From positions 1-41,117 of the forward strand of contig JARIDB010000013.1 of NCBI GenBank assembly GCA_029257045.1: a stretch of DNA of 41,117 nt, given 5' to 3'. This stretch comes from Clostridium sp. (GTDB lineage Bacteria > Bacillota > Clostridia > Clostridiales > Clostridiaceae). This document shows, piece after piece, positions 7,588 to 15,446 of this stretch. Within the stretch, counting starts at the first letter, position 1. Each line of letters opens with the position of its first letter. Below the pieces are notes generated by a model. The model saw only the letters and a program-made list of their open reading frames with translations, had not been told where the DNA came from and searched no databases. A program made the position numbers and the translations under genes.

Positions 7588-8790
7588 TTAACCTTTTATT
7601 ATTGGAGAATTTAAATAATCAGCCTTAGGGTTTATAGATTTATTAAGTAAGGAATATAGGGCTGTACTTTCAATATCTAGATTAAGAAGAGGATTATTAT
7701 CCTTATTATTGATTTTAGTTATTATAGGAATAGAAGATTTGTTCTTCATAGTCTTTAATATTTTTTGACCAACATTATTAAATCCAAGAACTCTTGCGTA
7801 AAGATAATCTTCTTTACTTAATTCTTCAAAAGAATACTTATCAAAATTTAAAAAGATTTGAGTAAGAAGTCTTGAAATTTTTGTATATGTATATCTTTTA
7901 CTTTTTATATTTAAAATTAAATCATTATAAGAATTACTATTATAGATTTCCTTTAAAAATTTATTATCTAAACCTTCTGTGATTTCAAAAAGATTATTAA
8001 AATTAACTGATTTAGAAATAAGCCTATATTTAATATAATTAAACATAGAGTCTTCAAAAACATAGTTACTTTTATTTCTATAATTTAATAGTATTTCATA
8101 AGTGTTTTCAGGCAAATACTTTTTCAAATCTTCTATAGGAAGATTTCCTTTTAAATGTTCCCTTATACTTGTAGCTGAGGAAAACTCACTATTTAAAATC
8201 TTATCATTATATTTAGAACCTTCTCTTTTAAAAGTTATAGGTTTTATAACACTGTCTATTTTAATTAAGTTTTTAATGTATTCAATACCTAAAATATTAT
8301 TAGAATTTTTTAATATACCATCTAATTCATAATTTTTTAAAGTTTTAATTAAGGCAATTTCCCTTGCTTTTGCATAGGTAAGACCTAGATTTAAGTTCTC
8401 CTTTAAAGAATCTTTGAAATCAGAAGGTTCTTCTAATAAGGTTTTAGAAATTAAATAAAGTTTATTAATATCGCCACATTCACTTCCAAAAAAAAGATTA
8501 TTAACAATCCCTAAAGAGTCTAAAATTTTAATAGATCCTTTAGCAAAAAACTCTGCTGAAGATAAGGCATAAAAGGTTGGTAGTTCAATTACTAAATCAA
8601 CACCATTTTCTAAGGCCATTTTTGTTCTAGTCCATTTATCAACTAAAGCAGGTACACCTCTTTGAACAAAATTACCACTCATAATACAAATTGTACCTTG
8701 AGAATTAGTTGACTTTATAGAAGAATTTAAATGATATAAGTGTCCTTTATGAAAAGGATTATATTCTGTTATTATACCTGTAATATTCAT
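7588..8790 (-). CDS. tmcAL: tRNA(Met) cytidine acetate ligase TmcAL (YlbM)
   Basis: TmcAL makes N4-acetylcytidine at the wobble position of elongator tRNA-Met. It activates free acetate with ATP to acetyl-AMP and transfers the acetyl group. The 400-residue length is typical. The N-terminal nucleotidyltransferase fold shows GIITEYNPFHKGHLYH with the HxGH motif at 14-17, then MSGNFVQRGVPALVDKWTR, which is diagnostic for the family. AAAGGAG precedes the ATG. It is divergent from pta-ackA, which makes and uses acetyl-phosphate and acetate, the substrate of this enzyme. Shared control through the 226-base divergent region is possible but not shown. Confidence 0.93.
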   Translation of the reverse strand: MNITGIITEYNPFHKGHLYHLNSSIKSTNSQGTICIMSGNFVQRGVPALVDKWTRTKMALENGVDLVIELPTFYALSSAEFFAKGSIKILDSLGIVNNLFFGSECGDINKLYLISKTLLEEPSDFKDSLKENLNLGLTYAKAREIALIKTLKNYELDGILKNSNNILGIEYIKNLIKIDSVIKPITFKREGSKYNDKILNSEFSSATSIREHLKGNLPIEDLKKYLPENTYEILLNYRNKSNYVFEDSMFNYIKYRLISKSVNFNNLFEITEGLDNKFLKEIYNSNSYNDLILNIKSKRYTYTKISRLLTQIFLNFDKYSFEELSKEDYLYARVLGFNNVGQKILKTMKNKSSIPIITKINNKDNNPLLNLDIESTALYSLLNKSINPKADYLNSPIIKG

Positions 8791-8820
8791 AAATAAACTC
8801 CTTTTAGGAAATATATAAAT

Positions 8821-8829
8821 AGTATAACA
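8821..8829 (-). promoter_or_regulatory. Extended -10 element, probable tmcAL promoter
   Basis: On the minus strand the sequence reads TGTTATACT, a TGn extended -10 with a good TATACT hexamer about 30 bases upstream of the tmcAL ATG. No clear -35 is visible in the A/T-only upstream sequence. Confidence 0.45.
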
Positions 8830-8878
8830 TAAAATAAAATTAAAAAAGGAAAAGATTTTGTTTTTATAATTAAATAAA

Positions 8879-8893
8879 AATATTCTGAATGTT
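8879..8893 (+). promoter_or_regulatory. CodY-like box upstream of pta
   Basis: The 15-mer AATATTCTGAATGTT matches the CodY consensus AATTTTCWGAAAATT at 12 of 15 positions, including the TTCTGAA core. It also overlaps a 7-bp inverted repeat (8880-8886 and 8895-8901). It lies about 80 bases upstream of the likely pta transcription start, a position where CodY activates ackA in B. subtilis. Confidence 0.4.
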
Positions 8894-8930
8894 TAGAATA
8901 TAAAGAATTAAATATTTGGGCAATTTTATG

Positions 8931-8960
8931 TTGAAAGATACAGGTAATTAGGAGTATATT
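8931..8960 (+). promoter_or_regulatory. Probable promoter of pta-ackA
   Basis: TTGAAA (8931-8936) and TATATT (8955-8960) are 18 bases apart. A start near 8967 would give a leader of about 50 bases before pta. Confidence 0.45.
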
Positions 8961-9016
8961 AATATATGTAACAAAGAGTAATAAAGTCCCTATATGTTTG
9001 AAAGGAGTTAAAGATT

Positions 9017-10018
9017 ATGGAACTTATGAATAAATTATGGAAAGCTGCAAAATCTGATAAAAAAAGAATAGTTCTTCCAGAAGGTACTGAAGAAAGAACT
9101 TTAGTTGCGGCACAAAAAATTAAAGAGTTAGGATTAGCTTATCCTGTTTTAGTTGGAAATAAAGAAGAAATTAACGAAAAGGCTAAGAAACTAGACGTGA
9201 ATCTTGAAGGAATAGAGGTTGTTGACCCAGATACTTCAGAAAAACTAAATGATTATATCAATGGTTTTTATGAGCTTAGAAAAAGTAAAGGGATGACTTT
9301 AGAAAAAGCAGAAAAAACTATAAGAGATCCTTTATATTTTGGAACTATGATGGTTAAAGAAAACGATGCTGATGGAATGGTGTCAGGAGCTATTCATACT
9401 ACTGGAGATCTTTTGAGACCAGGTTTACAAATTATTAAAACAGCACCTGGAGTGTCTGTTGTTTCAAGTTTCTTTATAATGATGGTACCAGGATCAAAAT
9501 ATGGTGAAGAGGGTATGTTATTATTCTCTGATTGTGCTGTTAATCCAAACCCTACAGCAGAGCAATTAGCGGCTATAGCTATAGCTACAGCTGAAACAGC
9601 TAAGAACCTTTGTAATATTGAACCAAAAGTTGCTATGCTTTCTTTTTCAACAATGGGAAGTGCAAAGAGTGAAATGGTAGATAAAGTTAGAGAAGCTACT
9701 GAAATTGCTAAAAGGTTAAGACCTGATTTAGCGATAGATGGAGAATTACAATTAGATGCTGCAATAGTTGAAAGTGTTGCAAACCAAAAAGCACCAAATA
9801 GCACTGTGGCTGGTAATGCTAATGTCTTAGTATTCCCTGATTTACAAAGTGGTAATATTGGATATAAACTAGTTCAAAGATTTGCAAATGCCGAAGCTAT
9901 TGGACCTATGTGTCAAGGTTTTGCTAAACCAATAAATGATTTATCAAGAGGTTGTAGCTCAGATGATATAGTTAATGTTGTTGCTTTAACAGCTGTTCAA
10001 GCACAAGGTCAAAAATAA
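9017..10018 (+). CDS. pta: Phosphate acetyltransferase
   Basis: Pta converts acetyl-CoA and phosphate to acetyl-phosphate and CoA in the cytoplasm, the first step of fermentative acetate formation. The 333-residue single-domain form lacks the regulatory N-terminal extension of the E. coli enzyme. Conserved stretches include VLPEGTEERTLVAAQKI (about 19-35), DADGMVSGAIHTTGDLLRPG (about 117-136) and LLFSDCAVNPNPTAEQLA. AAAGGAG is placed before the ATG. ackA starts 25 bases after the stop behind its own strong ribosome binding site, so the two form an operon that yields ATP by substrate-level phosphorylation. Confidence 0.97.
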   Translation: MELMNKLWKAAKSDKKRIVLPEGTEERTLVAAQKIKELGLAYPVLVGNKEEINEKAKKLDVNLEGIEVVDPDTSEKLNDYINGFYELRKSKGMTLEKAEKTIRDPLYFGTMMVKENDADGMVSGAIHTTGDLLRPGLQIIKTAPGVSVVSSFFIMMVPGSKYGEEGMLLFSDCAVNPNPTAEQLAAIAIATAETAKNLCNIEPKVAMLSFSTMGSAKSEMVDKVREATEIAKRLRPDLAIDGELQLDAAIVESVANQKAPNSTVAGNANVLVFPDLQSGNIGYKLVQRFANAEAIGPMCQGFAKPINDLSRGCSSDDIVNVVALTAVQAQGQK

Positions 10019-10043
10019 TAAACCCTTTAGGAGGATTCATTAA

Positions 10044-11243
10044 ATGAAGATTTTAGTTATAAACTGTGGTAGTTCATCTTTAAAATATCAATTAATTGAT
10101 ATGGGCAATGAAGAACCGTTAGCACAAGGATTAGTTGAGAGAATAGGAATAGAAGGATCGGTTTTAACACAAAAGGTTGAGGGAAGAGAAAAATATATAG
10201 TTAAAAAACCAATGGCTGATCATAAAGTAGCTATAAAATTAGTGTTAGACTCGTTAGTAGATAAAGTAAATGGTGTTATTTCATCAATGGATGAAATTTT
10301 AGCTGTAGGGCATAGAATTGTTCACGGTGGTGAAAAATTTAAAAGTTCAGTAGTAGTTAATGAAGAAGTTAAAGATTACATAAAGGAATGTTTTAAATTA
10401 GCTCCTCTTCACAATCCAGCAAATATGATAGGTATTGAAGCTTGTGAAGAACTTATGCCAAACACACCGATGGTAGTTGTATTTGATAATGCTTTCCATA
10501 GCACAATGCCAGAAGAAGCATATCTTTATGCTATTCCATATGAATTATATACAAAACATGGAATAAGAAAATATGGATTCCATGGAACATCCCATAAATA
10601 TGTTTCACAAAAAGCAGCAGAAATTATGGGAAAAGATATAAAGGATTTAAAATTAATAACTTGTCATTTAGGAAATGGTTCAAGTATATGTGCTGTGAAA
10701 AACGGAGAGTCAATTGATACATCAATGGGATTTACACCGCTTGCAGGGGTAGCAATGGGAACAAGATGTGGAGATATTGATCCAGCCATAATACCTTTTT
10801 TAATGAAAGAGGAAGGTTTAAATGCCGATGAAATAGATGATTTATTAAATAAGAAATCAGGAGTTCTTGGAATTTCAGGAATAAGTTCAGATTTTAGAGA
10901 TATAGAGGACGCGGCATTTAAAGAAAATGTTCATAGAGCAAAACTTGCACTTGAAATTTTTGAATATAAAGTTAGAGCTACTATAGGTTCTTATGCAGCT
11001 ATAATGGGTGGGGTAGATGCTATTATATTCACTGCTGGAGTTGGAGAAAATGGACCAGAAACAAGAGAATCAATCCTTGAGGGTCTTGAATTCTTAGGTG
11101 TTGAATGTGATGCAGAAAGAAATAAGGTTAGAGGAAAAGTTAGAGAGATTTCAAAAGAAGGATGTAAGGTTAAGGCTTTTGTTATACCTACAAATGAAGA
11201 ATTAGTTATTGCAAGGGATACAGTAGAATTAATTAAAAAGTAA
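10044..11243 (+). CDS. ackA: Acetate kinase
   Basis: Acetate kinase transfers phosphate from acetyl-phosphate to ADP, giving acetate and ATP, the main energy-yielding end step in clostridial fermentation. The 399-residue protein belongs to the ASKHA fold family. Signatures are the N-terminal [38 protein letters not shown] near 175-186, [25 protein letters not shown], and the C-terminal [19 protein letters not shown] lies before the ATG. No strong terminator is visible after the gene; the next operon has its own consensus promoter at 11308. The nearby tmcAL would be a minor consumer of the acetate produced. Confidence 0.98.
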   Translation: MKILVINCGSSSLKYQLIDMGNEEPLAQGLVERIGIEGSVLTQKVEGREKYIVKKPMADHKVAIKLVLDSLVDKVNGVISSMDEILAVGHRIVHGGEKFKSSVVVNEEVKDYIKECFKLAPLHNPANMIGIEACEELMPNTPMVVVFDNAFHSTMPEEAYLYAIPYELYTKHGIRKYGFHGTSHKYVSQKAAEIMGKDIKDLKLITCHLGNGSSICAVKNGESIDTSMGFTPLAGVAMGTRCGDIDPAIIPFLMKEEGLNADEIDDLLNKKSGVLGISGISSDFRDIEDAAFKENVHRAKLALEIFEYKVRATIGSYAAIMGGVDAIIFTAGVGENGPETRESILEGLEFLGVECDAERNKVRGKVREISKEGCKVKAFVIPTNEELVIARDTVELIKK

Positions 11244-11307
11244 AATTAATTTTAAGTTTTATTTTAAAGTGTATTATTATTAGATTAAGTAAATTATAAC
11301 AAATTAC

Positions 11308-11336
11308 TTGACTTTTAATCATGCACTTTATATAAT
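11308..11336 (+). promoter_or_regulatory. Strong promoter of yceD-rpmF-plsX
   Basis: TTGACT (11308-11313) and a perfect TATAAT (11331-11336) are spaced by 17 bases, close to the sigma-A consensus. Transcription would begin near 11343, leaving a leader of about 105 bases before yceD. Confidence 0.75.
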
Positions 11337-11342
11337 AAATTG

Positions 11343-11447
11343 TGTTTATTCAGCAAATATTTATGCAAGGAGTGAAAAGCTTACAAAATTTCTAAGCTTT
11401 TAATTAAATTTAAAAACCATTGGAATTTCTAATAAGCAGTAATACAT
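11343..11447 (+). promoter_or_regulatory. Untranslated leader of yceD-rpmF with a hairpin and a distant SD-like sequence
   Basis: The leader carries AAGGAG at 11367-11372 and a 9-bp hairpin (11375-11383 with 11393-11401). A further 46 bases precede the yceD ATG. The bases directly before the ATG show no convincing ribosome binding site, so the structure may matter for translation. I do not recognise a known riboswitch or ribosomal-protein leader. Confidence 0.35.
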
Positions 11448-11954
11448 ATGATTATACAATTTTCAGATTTAATTTCATCAAAGAAAAGGGAAACAGAAAT
11501 AAATGTAACATATGATTTAACTCCACTTAACTTTGAGGGAGAAAAGATAAACTCTAATGAGGCTGTAAAAGTAGTTGGAAATATTGCATCTTTTGATGAA
11601 ATATTTACTCTAAAAGCTTCCATTAAAACAAGTTTAAATTTAAATTGTTCAAGATGCCTAGAGACCTTTATCTATCCAATAGATATTGATATAGAAGAAA
11701 GGTTTACAAACAATAGTGACCTTCAAAATGAAGAAATTATGTTTGTAGATAGCAATAATATAAATATTGCTGATATAGTTGAAAGTATTATAGTTTCAAC
11801 CTTACCTATAAAGAAACTTTGCACAGATAGCTGTAAAGGACTTTGCCAAAGTTGCGGTGAAAATCTTAATCAATGTTCTTGTCAATGTGGGACAAATGAT
11901 GTAGACTTAAGACTGGCAAAGTTACAAGAGTTGTTTGGTAATAAGGAGGTGTAA
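11448..11954 (+). CDS. yceD: DUF177 protein YceD, large ribosomal RNA accumulation protein
   Basis: This 168-residue protein belongs to the YceD/DUF177 family, almost always encoded before rpmF. E. coli and plant homologues are needed for normal 23S rRNA accumulation, so a role in 50S assembly is likely; the mechanism is not known. A CxxC pair in the middle (CSRCLETF, about 65-72) and a Cys-rich C-terminal part (KLCTDSCKGLCQSCGENL and CSCQCG) suggest zinc binding. The start gives the usual family opening, MIIQFSDLI, but lacks a clear SD. rpmF begins 2 bases after the stop, with its AGGAGG inside the end of this gene, so translation of the two is probably coupled. Confidence 0.9.
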   Translation: MIIQFSDLISSKKRETEINVTYDLTPLNFEGEKINSNEAVKVVGNIASFDEIFTLKASIKTSLNLNCSRCLETFIYPIDIDIEERFTNNSDLQNEEIMFVDSNNINIADIVESIIVSTLPIKKLCTDSCKGLCQSCGENLNQCSCQCGTNDVDLRLAKLQELFGNKEV

Positions 11955-11956
11955 TA

Positions 11957-12142
11957 ATGGGAAATCCAGCTAGAAAAACATATAGAGCAAAAAGAGGTTC
12001 AAGAAGATCTCAAACTTTTAAAGCTAGCTTACCTGGTATAGTTGAGTGTCCACAGTGTCACGAAATGAAACTAGCTCATAGAGTTTGCAAAAAATGTGGA
12101 TTCTATAAAGGTAGAGAAGTAGTTGCTTCAGTTGAAGAATAA
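11957..12142 (+). CDS. rpmF: 50S ribosomal protein L32
   Basis: L32 is a small basic protein of the large subunit. In this 61-residue form the N-terminal GNPARKTYRAKRGSRRSQ binds rRNA, and four cysteines (31, 34, 44, 47) form a zinc ribbon, so it is the zinc-containing version. AAGGAGGTG precedes the ATG. The gene follows yceD by 2 bases and is followed by a palindromic terminator. plsX lies 55 bases further on; the yceD-rpmF-plsX order is a widespread link between ribosome and phospholipid synthesis. Confidence 0.97.
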   Translation: MGNPARKTYRAKRGSRRSQTFKASLPGIVECPQCHEMKLAHRVCKKCGFYKGREVVASVEE

Positions 12143-12172
12143 AAAGAAAGTCTTAAGACTTTCTTTTCTTTA
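12143..12172 (+). terminator. Terminator or attenuator after rpmF
   Basis: A perfect 24-base palindrome (12143-12166) with A-rich and T-rich ends is followed by TCTTTA. As no other promoter is evident before plsX, it probably lowers rather than stops transcription into plsX. Confidence 0.7.
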
Positions 12173-12197
12173 TATATAAGATAAAGGGGCGGAAAGT

Positions 12198-13199
12198 ATG
12201 AAAATAGCTATTGATGGAATGGGTGGAGATAATGCTCCACAAGCGGTAGTAGAAGGCGTTATAAAAGCTTTAGAAGAATACAAAGGCATAGAATACTATA
12301 TAACAGGACCTAAGGAAAAAATTCAAGAAGAACTTGAAAAATATAAATACGATAAAGGACTAGTTAATATAGTAGATGCAAGAGAAGTTGTTTCTACAAA
12401 TGAACATCCAGTTATGGCTTTAAAAAAGAAAAAAGATTCAAGTATTTATAAAGCTTTAAAACTAGTAAAAGATAAAGACTGCGATGCTGTAATTTCTGCT
12501 GGTAGTACAGGTGCCTTTTTAGCGGGATGTACTTTAGTAGTTGGAAGAATAAAAGGTGTAGAAAGACCTGCTTTAGCACCGATTATGCCAGGGAAAAATG
12601 GCGCTTTTATGATAGTTGATGCTGGAGCTAATGTGGATTGTAAGCCAAACTATTTAGTCCAATTTGCTAAAATGGGAAAAGTATATTATCAAGGAGTTCT
12701 TGATAATGATAATCCTTCTGTTGGTCTTGTTAACATAGGATCGGAAGAAGAAAAAGGTAACGAATTAACTAAGAATGTTTATAAATTACTTAAAGAAGAG
12801 ACTTCATTAAATTTTGTAGGAAATGTAGAGCCTAGAGATACTTCCAAGGGCGATGTAAATGTATTAGTATGTGATGGTTTTGTAGGAAATACATTACTTA
12901 AGATGTATGAGGGTGTAGCTTCGACATTGCTTAAAATGATAAAAGATGAAATTCTATCTAGTGGAATTATTACAAAAATTGGTGCTGTATTATTAAAACC
13001 TGTATTTAAGAATTTACAAAAGAAATTTGATTATAAGGAATATGGTGGAGCGCCATTTTTAGGAGTAGATGGAATATGTATTAAGGCTCATGGTAGTTCT
13101 GATTGCAAAGCTTTTAAGAACGCTATAAGACAAACTAAAACCTTTTATGATAATAAAATTTTAGAAAAAATAAAATTAGAATTAAAAAATAATATATAA
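12198..13199 (+). CDS. plsX: Phosphate acyltransferase PlsX
   Basis: PlsX makes acyl-phosphate from acyl-ACP and phosphate, supplying PlsY in the first step of phosphatidic acid synthesis. It is a peripheral membrane enzyme. The 333-residue protein begins with the hallmark [14 protein letters not shown]. It continues with [25 protein letters not shown] and GFVGNTLLK, all typical of the family. The initiation region reads AAAGGGGCGG before the ATG. acpP, encoding the carrier whose acyl groups PlsX uses, follows 75 bases later under its own promoter. Confidence 0.96.
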   Translation: MKIAIDGMGGDNAPQAVVEGVIKALEEYKGIEYYITGPKEKIQEELEKYKYDKGLVNIVDAREVVSTNEHPVMALKKKKDSSIYKALKLVKDKDCDAVISAGSTGAFLAGCTLVVGRIKGVERPALAPIMPGKNGAFMIVDAGANVDCKPNYLVQFAKMGKVYYQGVLDNDNPSVGLVNIGSEEEKGNELTKNVYKLLKEETSLNFVGNVEPRDTSKGDVNVLVCDGFVGNTLLKMYEGVASTLLKMIKDEILSSGIITKIGAVLLKPVFKNLQKKFDYKEYGGAPFLGVDGICIKAHGSSDCKAFKNAIRQTKTFYDNKILEKIKLELKNNI

Positions 13200-13215
13200 A
13201 TTCTAAAGATGCATA

Positions 13216-13248
13216 TTGACTAGATAAATAATATATAATATTATCTAG
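13216..13248 (+). promoter_or_regulatory. acpP promoter overlapped by an inverted repeat
   Basis: TTGACT (13216-13221) and TATTAT (13239-13244) are 17 bases apart. A perfect 8-bp inverted repeat, CTAGATAA (13220-13227) and TTATCTAG (13241-13248), spans the spacer and the -10. A dimeric repressor bound there would block the promoter, but the sequence matches neither the FapR nor the FabT operator as I know them. Confidence 0.6.
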
Positions 13249-13274
13249 ATGATATATGTAGGAGGTGAATTGTA

Positions 13275-13505
13275 TTGTTTGAAAAAGTAAGAGAAATAAT
13301 TGCGGATAAATTAAGTATTAAAGAAGACGATATAACAATGGACTCTTCTTTCGTTGATGATTTAAATGCAGATTCATTAGATTTAGTTGAACTTATGATG
13401 GCTTTAGAAGATGAATTAGATACAGAAATCCCAGATGAAGAAGCAGAAGGCTTTAAAAGTGTTGGAGATGTGGTTAAATATTTAAAAAATCATATTGAAG
13501 AATAG
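13275..13505 (+). CDS. acpP: Acyl carrier protein
   Basis: ACP carries growing fatty acids on a 4'-phosphopantetheine arm attached to the Ser of the DSLDLVEL motif, here Ser34. The 76-residue acidic four-helix protein is of normal length. The start is TTG at 13275, placed correctly after AGGAGGTGAA; no ATG or GTG fits. It stands alone between its own promoter and a GC-rich terminator. Context fits with plsX upstream and with coaD, which makes the coenzyme A from which the prosthetic arm comes. Confidence 0.97.
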   Translation: MFEKVREIIADKLSIKEDDITMDSSFVDDLNADSLDLVELMMALEDELDTEIPDEEAEGFKSVGDVVKYLKNHIEE

Positions 13506-13508
13506 TAT

Positions 13509-13536
13509 AATCCCGCTTTAATGCGGGATTTTATTT
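13509..13536 (+). terminator. Intrinsic terminator of acpP
   Basis: AATCCCGC (13509-13516) pairs with GCGGGATT (13523-13530) around a 6-base loop, followed by TTATTTT. It is one of the few GC-rich elements in this region. Confidence 0.85.
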
Positions 13537-13554
13537 TAAATTATTAATAAATTG

Positions 13555-13616
13555 GTTTATTCTTGAATTTGTTTAAAACAAATTATTGTTAGTAAAAAAC
13601 AAATTGAAGAATAAAC
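13555..13616 (+). promoter_or_regulatory. Long double-stranded hairpin in the rnc leader, likely RNase III target
   Basis: Bases 13555-13574 pair with 13597-13616 in a 20-bp stem with one G-G mismatch (13565 with 13606). Inside the loop, 13577-13581 pairs with 13586-13590 to form a 5-bp cap. The whole 62-base structure ends 17 bases before the rnc ATG, just upstream of its ribosome binding site. Such duplex length is what RNase III cuts, so the transcript is probably processed by its own product. Confidence 0.7.
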
Positions 13617-13633
13617 TTCAAGGGGTGTAGAAA

Positions 13634-14335
13634 ATGGCGAAGTTTAATATTAAAGAAATAGAAGAAGTTATAGGCGTATCTTTTAATGAACCAAAGCTTT
13701 TAAAAACTGCGTTAACTCATAGTTCTTATGCAAATCAACATAAGGATCAAGAATATAATGAAAGATTTGAATTTCTAGGAGATGCAATTTTACAAGTGTC
13801 TATAACAGAATATTTGTTTTTAAATTATAAAGAAAAAAGTGAAGGAGAACTTACAAAAATAAGAAGTCTTATAGTTTGTGAAAACTCTCTTTATGAAATA
13901 GGTAAAAAATTAGAACTTGGATATTTTATTAGAATAAGTAGGGGAGAAGAACTTACAGGTGGTAGGGAAAGAACTTCAATAACTGCAGATGCTGTAGAGG
14001 CATTAATTGCGGCTATATACTTAGATAAGGGCTTAGAGTTCGCGAAAGATTTTATTTTAGGTCATTTTGATAAAATAATAAAAAGAGCTATAAATAATGA
14101 CATTGTTTTGGATTATAAAACAAAACTTCAAGAGGAATTACAAAAATCAGGAGAAGTTTCAATTATATATGAATTATTAAAATATGAAGGTCCACCTCAT
14201 AGGAGAAAGTTTTTTACTTCTGTATTGATTGAAGATAGAGAACTTGGAAGAGGCGAAGGCTATAGCAAAAAAGAATCCGAACAAGATGCAGCAAAGGCTG
14301 CACTAGAAATTTTGGAGGAAAGTAATGAGCAATAG
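13634..14335 (+). CDS. rnc: Ribonuclease III
   Basis: RNase III cleaves double-stranded RNA as a homodimer, maturing rRNA precursors and cutting structured mRNAs. In this 233-residue protein the catalytic signature NERFEFLGDAIL starts at residue 42 (Glu44 and Asp50). The second acidic pair is in DAVEALIAAIYLD (Asp119, Glu122). A double-stranded-RNA-binding domain fills about 158-230. AAGGGGTG precedes the ATG. The radical SAM gene starts 11 bases before this stop, so the two are translationally linked. The leader carries a long hairpin. Position before smc and ftsY is conserved in Firmicutes. Confidence 0.97.
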   Translation: MAKFNIKEIEEVIGVSFNEPKLLKTALTHSSYANQHKDQEYNERFEFLGDAILQVSITEYLFLNYKEKSEGELTKIRSLIVCENSLYEIGKKLELGYFIRISRGEELTGGRERTSITADAVEALIAAIYLDKGLEFAKDFILGHFDKIIKRAINNDIVLDYKTKLQEELQKSGEVSIIYELLKYEGPPHRRKFFTSVLIEDRELGRGEGYSKKESEQDAAKAALEILEESNEQ

Positions 14336-15359
14336 ACATTATATAATACCTATATTTATATCTCATGTAGGTTGCCCTCATCAATGTGTATTTTGTAATC
14401 AAGATAAAATAGCAAGGTCTTTAGAAAAAGAAGTAACTGGCGAAGAGGTAAAAGAAACTGTAGAGGAATACCTAAAAACTATAGATAGGAAGAAATCAAC
14501 AGTTGAAATATCGTTTTTTGGTGGAACATTTACAGCTATTGATGTAAAAAAACAAAAAGAATTACTAGAAGTAGCAAGAGAATATAAAGATAAAGGTTAT
14601 ATACAAAAAATAAGAATGTCTACAAGACCAGATGCTATAAATAAATACATATTAGATTATTTAAAGGATTATAAGGTTGATATAATAGAGCTTGGTGTAC
14701 AATCCTTAAATAATAATGTATTAAGACTTTCAGGGAGAGGGCACAGCGTAGAAGATGTATATTTAGCCTCTAAGCTTATAAAAGACCATGGATTTACCTT
14801 AGGTCACCAAATAATGCCTGGACTTCCTGGAGATGATTTTATTAAGGACATAGAAACAGCAAAAAAATCCATTGAAATGAAACCAGATATATGTAGGATA
14901 TATCCTTCCTTAGTGATAAAGGAAACTCCGATGGAAGATATGTACAATAAAGGGTTGTATAAACCTTATACAGTGGAAGAGGCTGTTAATATATCAAAGG
15001 AACTTTATAAACTATATAAAGAAGCTAATGTGAATATTATAAGAATAGGACTACAACCTACAGAGAGTATTACACTTGGAAAGAATGTAATTGCAGGACC
15101 ATTTCATCCAGCTTTTAGAGAACTTGTAGAAAGTAGTTTAATTTGTGATAGAATTTTAGAAAGAACTAAAGATGTTGATAATATACTAATTGAAATAAAT
15201 TCAAGGGACTTAAGTAAATTATATGCAAATAAAAAAACTTATTTTAATTGTTTAAAGGAAAAACGAATAGGAAGTATTGAAGTTATAGAAAACAATAAGT
15301 TAAAAAGGGGAAATATAAATCTAAAAGTAATTGAAAAAACTGAAAAGGTTGATTTTTAA
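14325..15359 (+). CDS. Elongator protein 3-like radical SAM protein
   Basis: This 344-residue radical SAM enzyme has the 4Fe-4S cysteines in CPHQCVFC (Cys17, Cys21, Cys24). The Elp3-like core includes VEISFFGGTFTAI, IRMSTRPDAI, IIELGVQSLNNNVLRLSGRGH and QIMPGLPGD. It lacks the C-terminal acetyltransferase domain of true Elp3, so tRNA-modifying activity cannot be assumed and the substrate is unknown. Clostridia commonly encode it between rnc and smc. It overlaps rnc by 11 bases, which suggests a tightly linked function, possibly RNA-related. A strong hairpin follows its stop. Confidence 0.85.
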   Translation: MSNRHYIIPIFISHVGCPHQCVFCNQDKIARSLEKEVTGEEVKETVEEYLKTIDRKKSTVEISFFGGTFTAIDVKKQKELLEVAREYKDKGYIQKIRMSTRPDAINKYILDYLKDYKVDIIELGVQSLNNNVLRLSGRGHSVEDVYLASKLIKDHGFTLGHQIMPGLPGDDFIKDIETAKKSIEMKPDICRIYPSLVIKETPMEDMYNKGLYKPYTVEEAVNISKELYKLYKEANVNIIRIGLQPTESITLGKNVIAGPFHPAFRELVESSLICDRILERTKDVDNILIEINSRDLSKLYANKKTYFNCLKEKRIGSIEVIENNKLKRGNINLKVIEKTEKVDF

Positions 15360-15395
15360 TATAAGGTAGGTAATTAATTTTACCTACCTTATATT
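15358..15395 (+). terminator. Hairpin after the radical SAM gene
   Basis: A perfect 16-bp stem (15358-15373 with 15380-15395) overlaps the stop codon. The downstream T run is weak, so it may act as a 3' stabiliser or a partial terminator. Confidence 0.6.
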
Positions 15396-15422
15396 GATAT
15401 TTAATAAGCTTTAATATAAACT
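15394..15422 (+). promoter_or_regulatory. Possible promoter of the small membrane protein and smc
   Basis: TTGATA (15394-15399) and TAAACT (15417-15422) are spaced by 17 bases, directly after the hairpin. The match is moderate. Confidence 0.4.
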
Positions 15423-15446
15423 AAAATGAGAGTAGGAGTGATTTAA

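Noticed and set aside
9394-9804. 136-codon minus-strand frame inside pta
   Set aside because: It is an antisense shadow of a conserved coding region; it has no SD and no recognisable protein features.
11372-11395. Seven-codon uORF starting at GTG in the yceD leader
   Set aside because: The AAGGAG overlaps the GTG itself, so there is no spacing for initiation.
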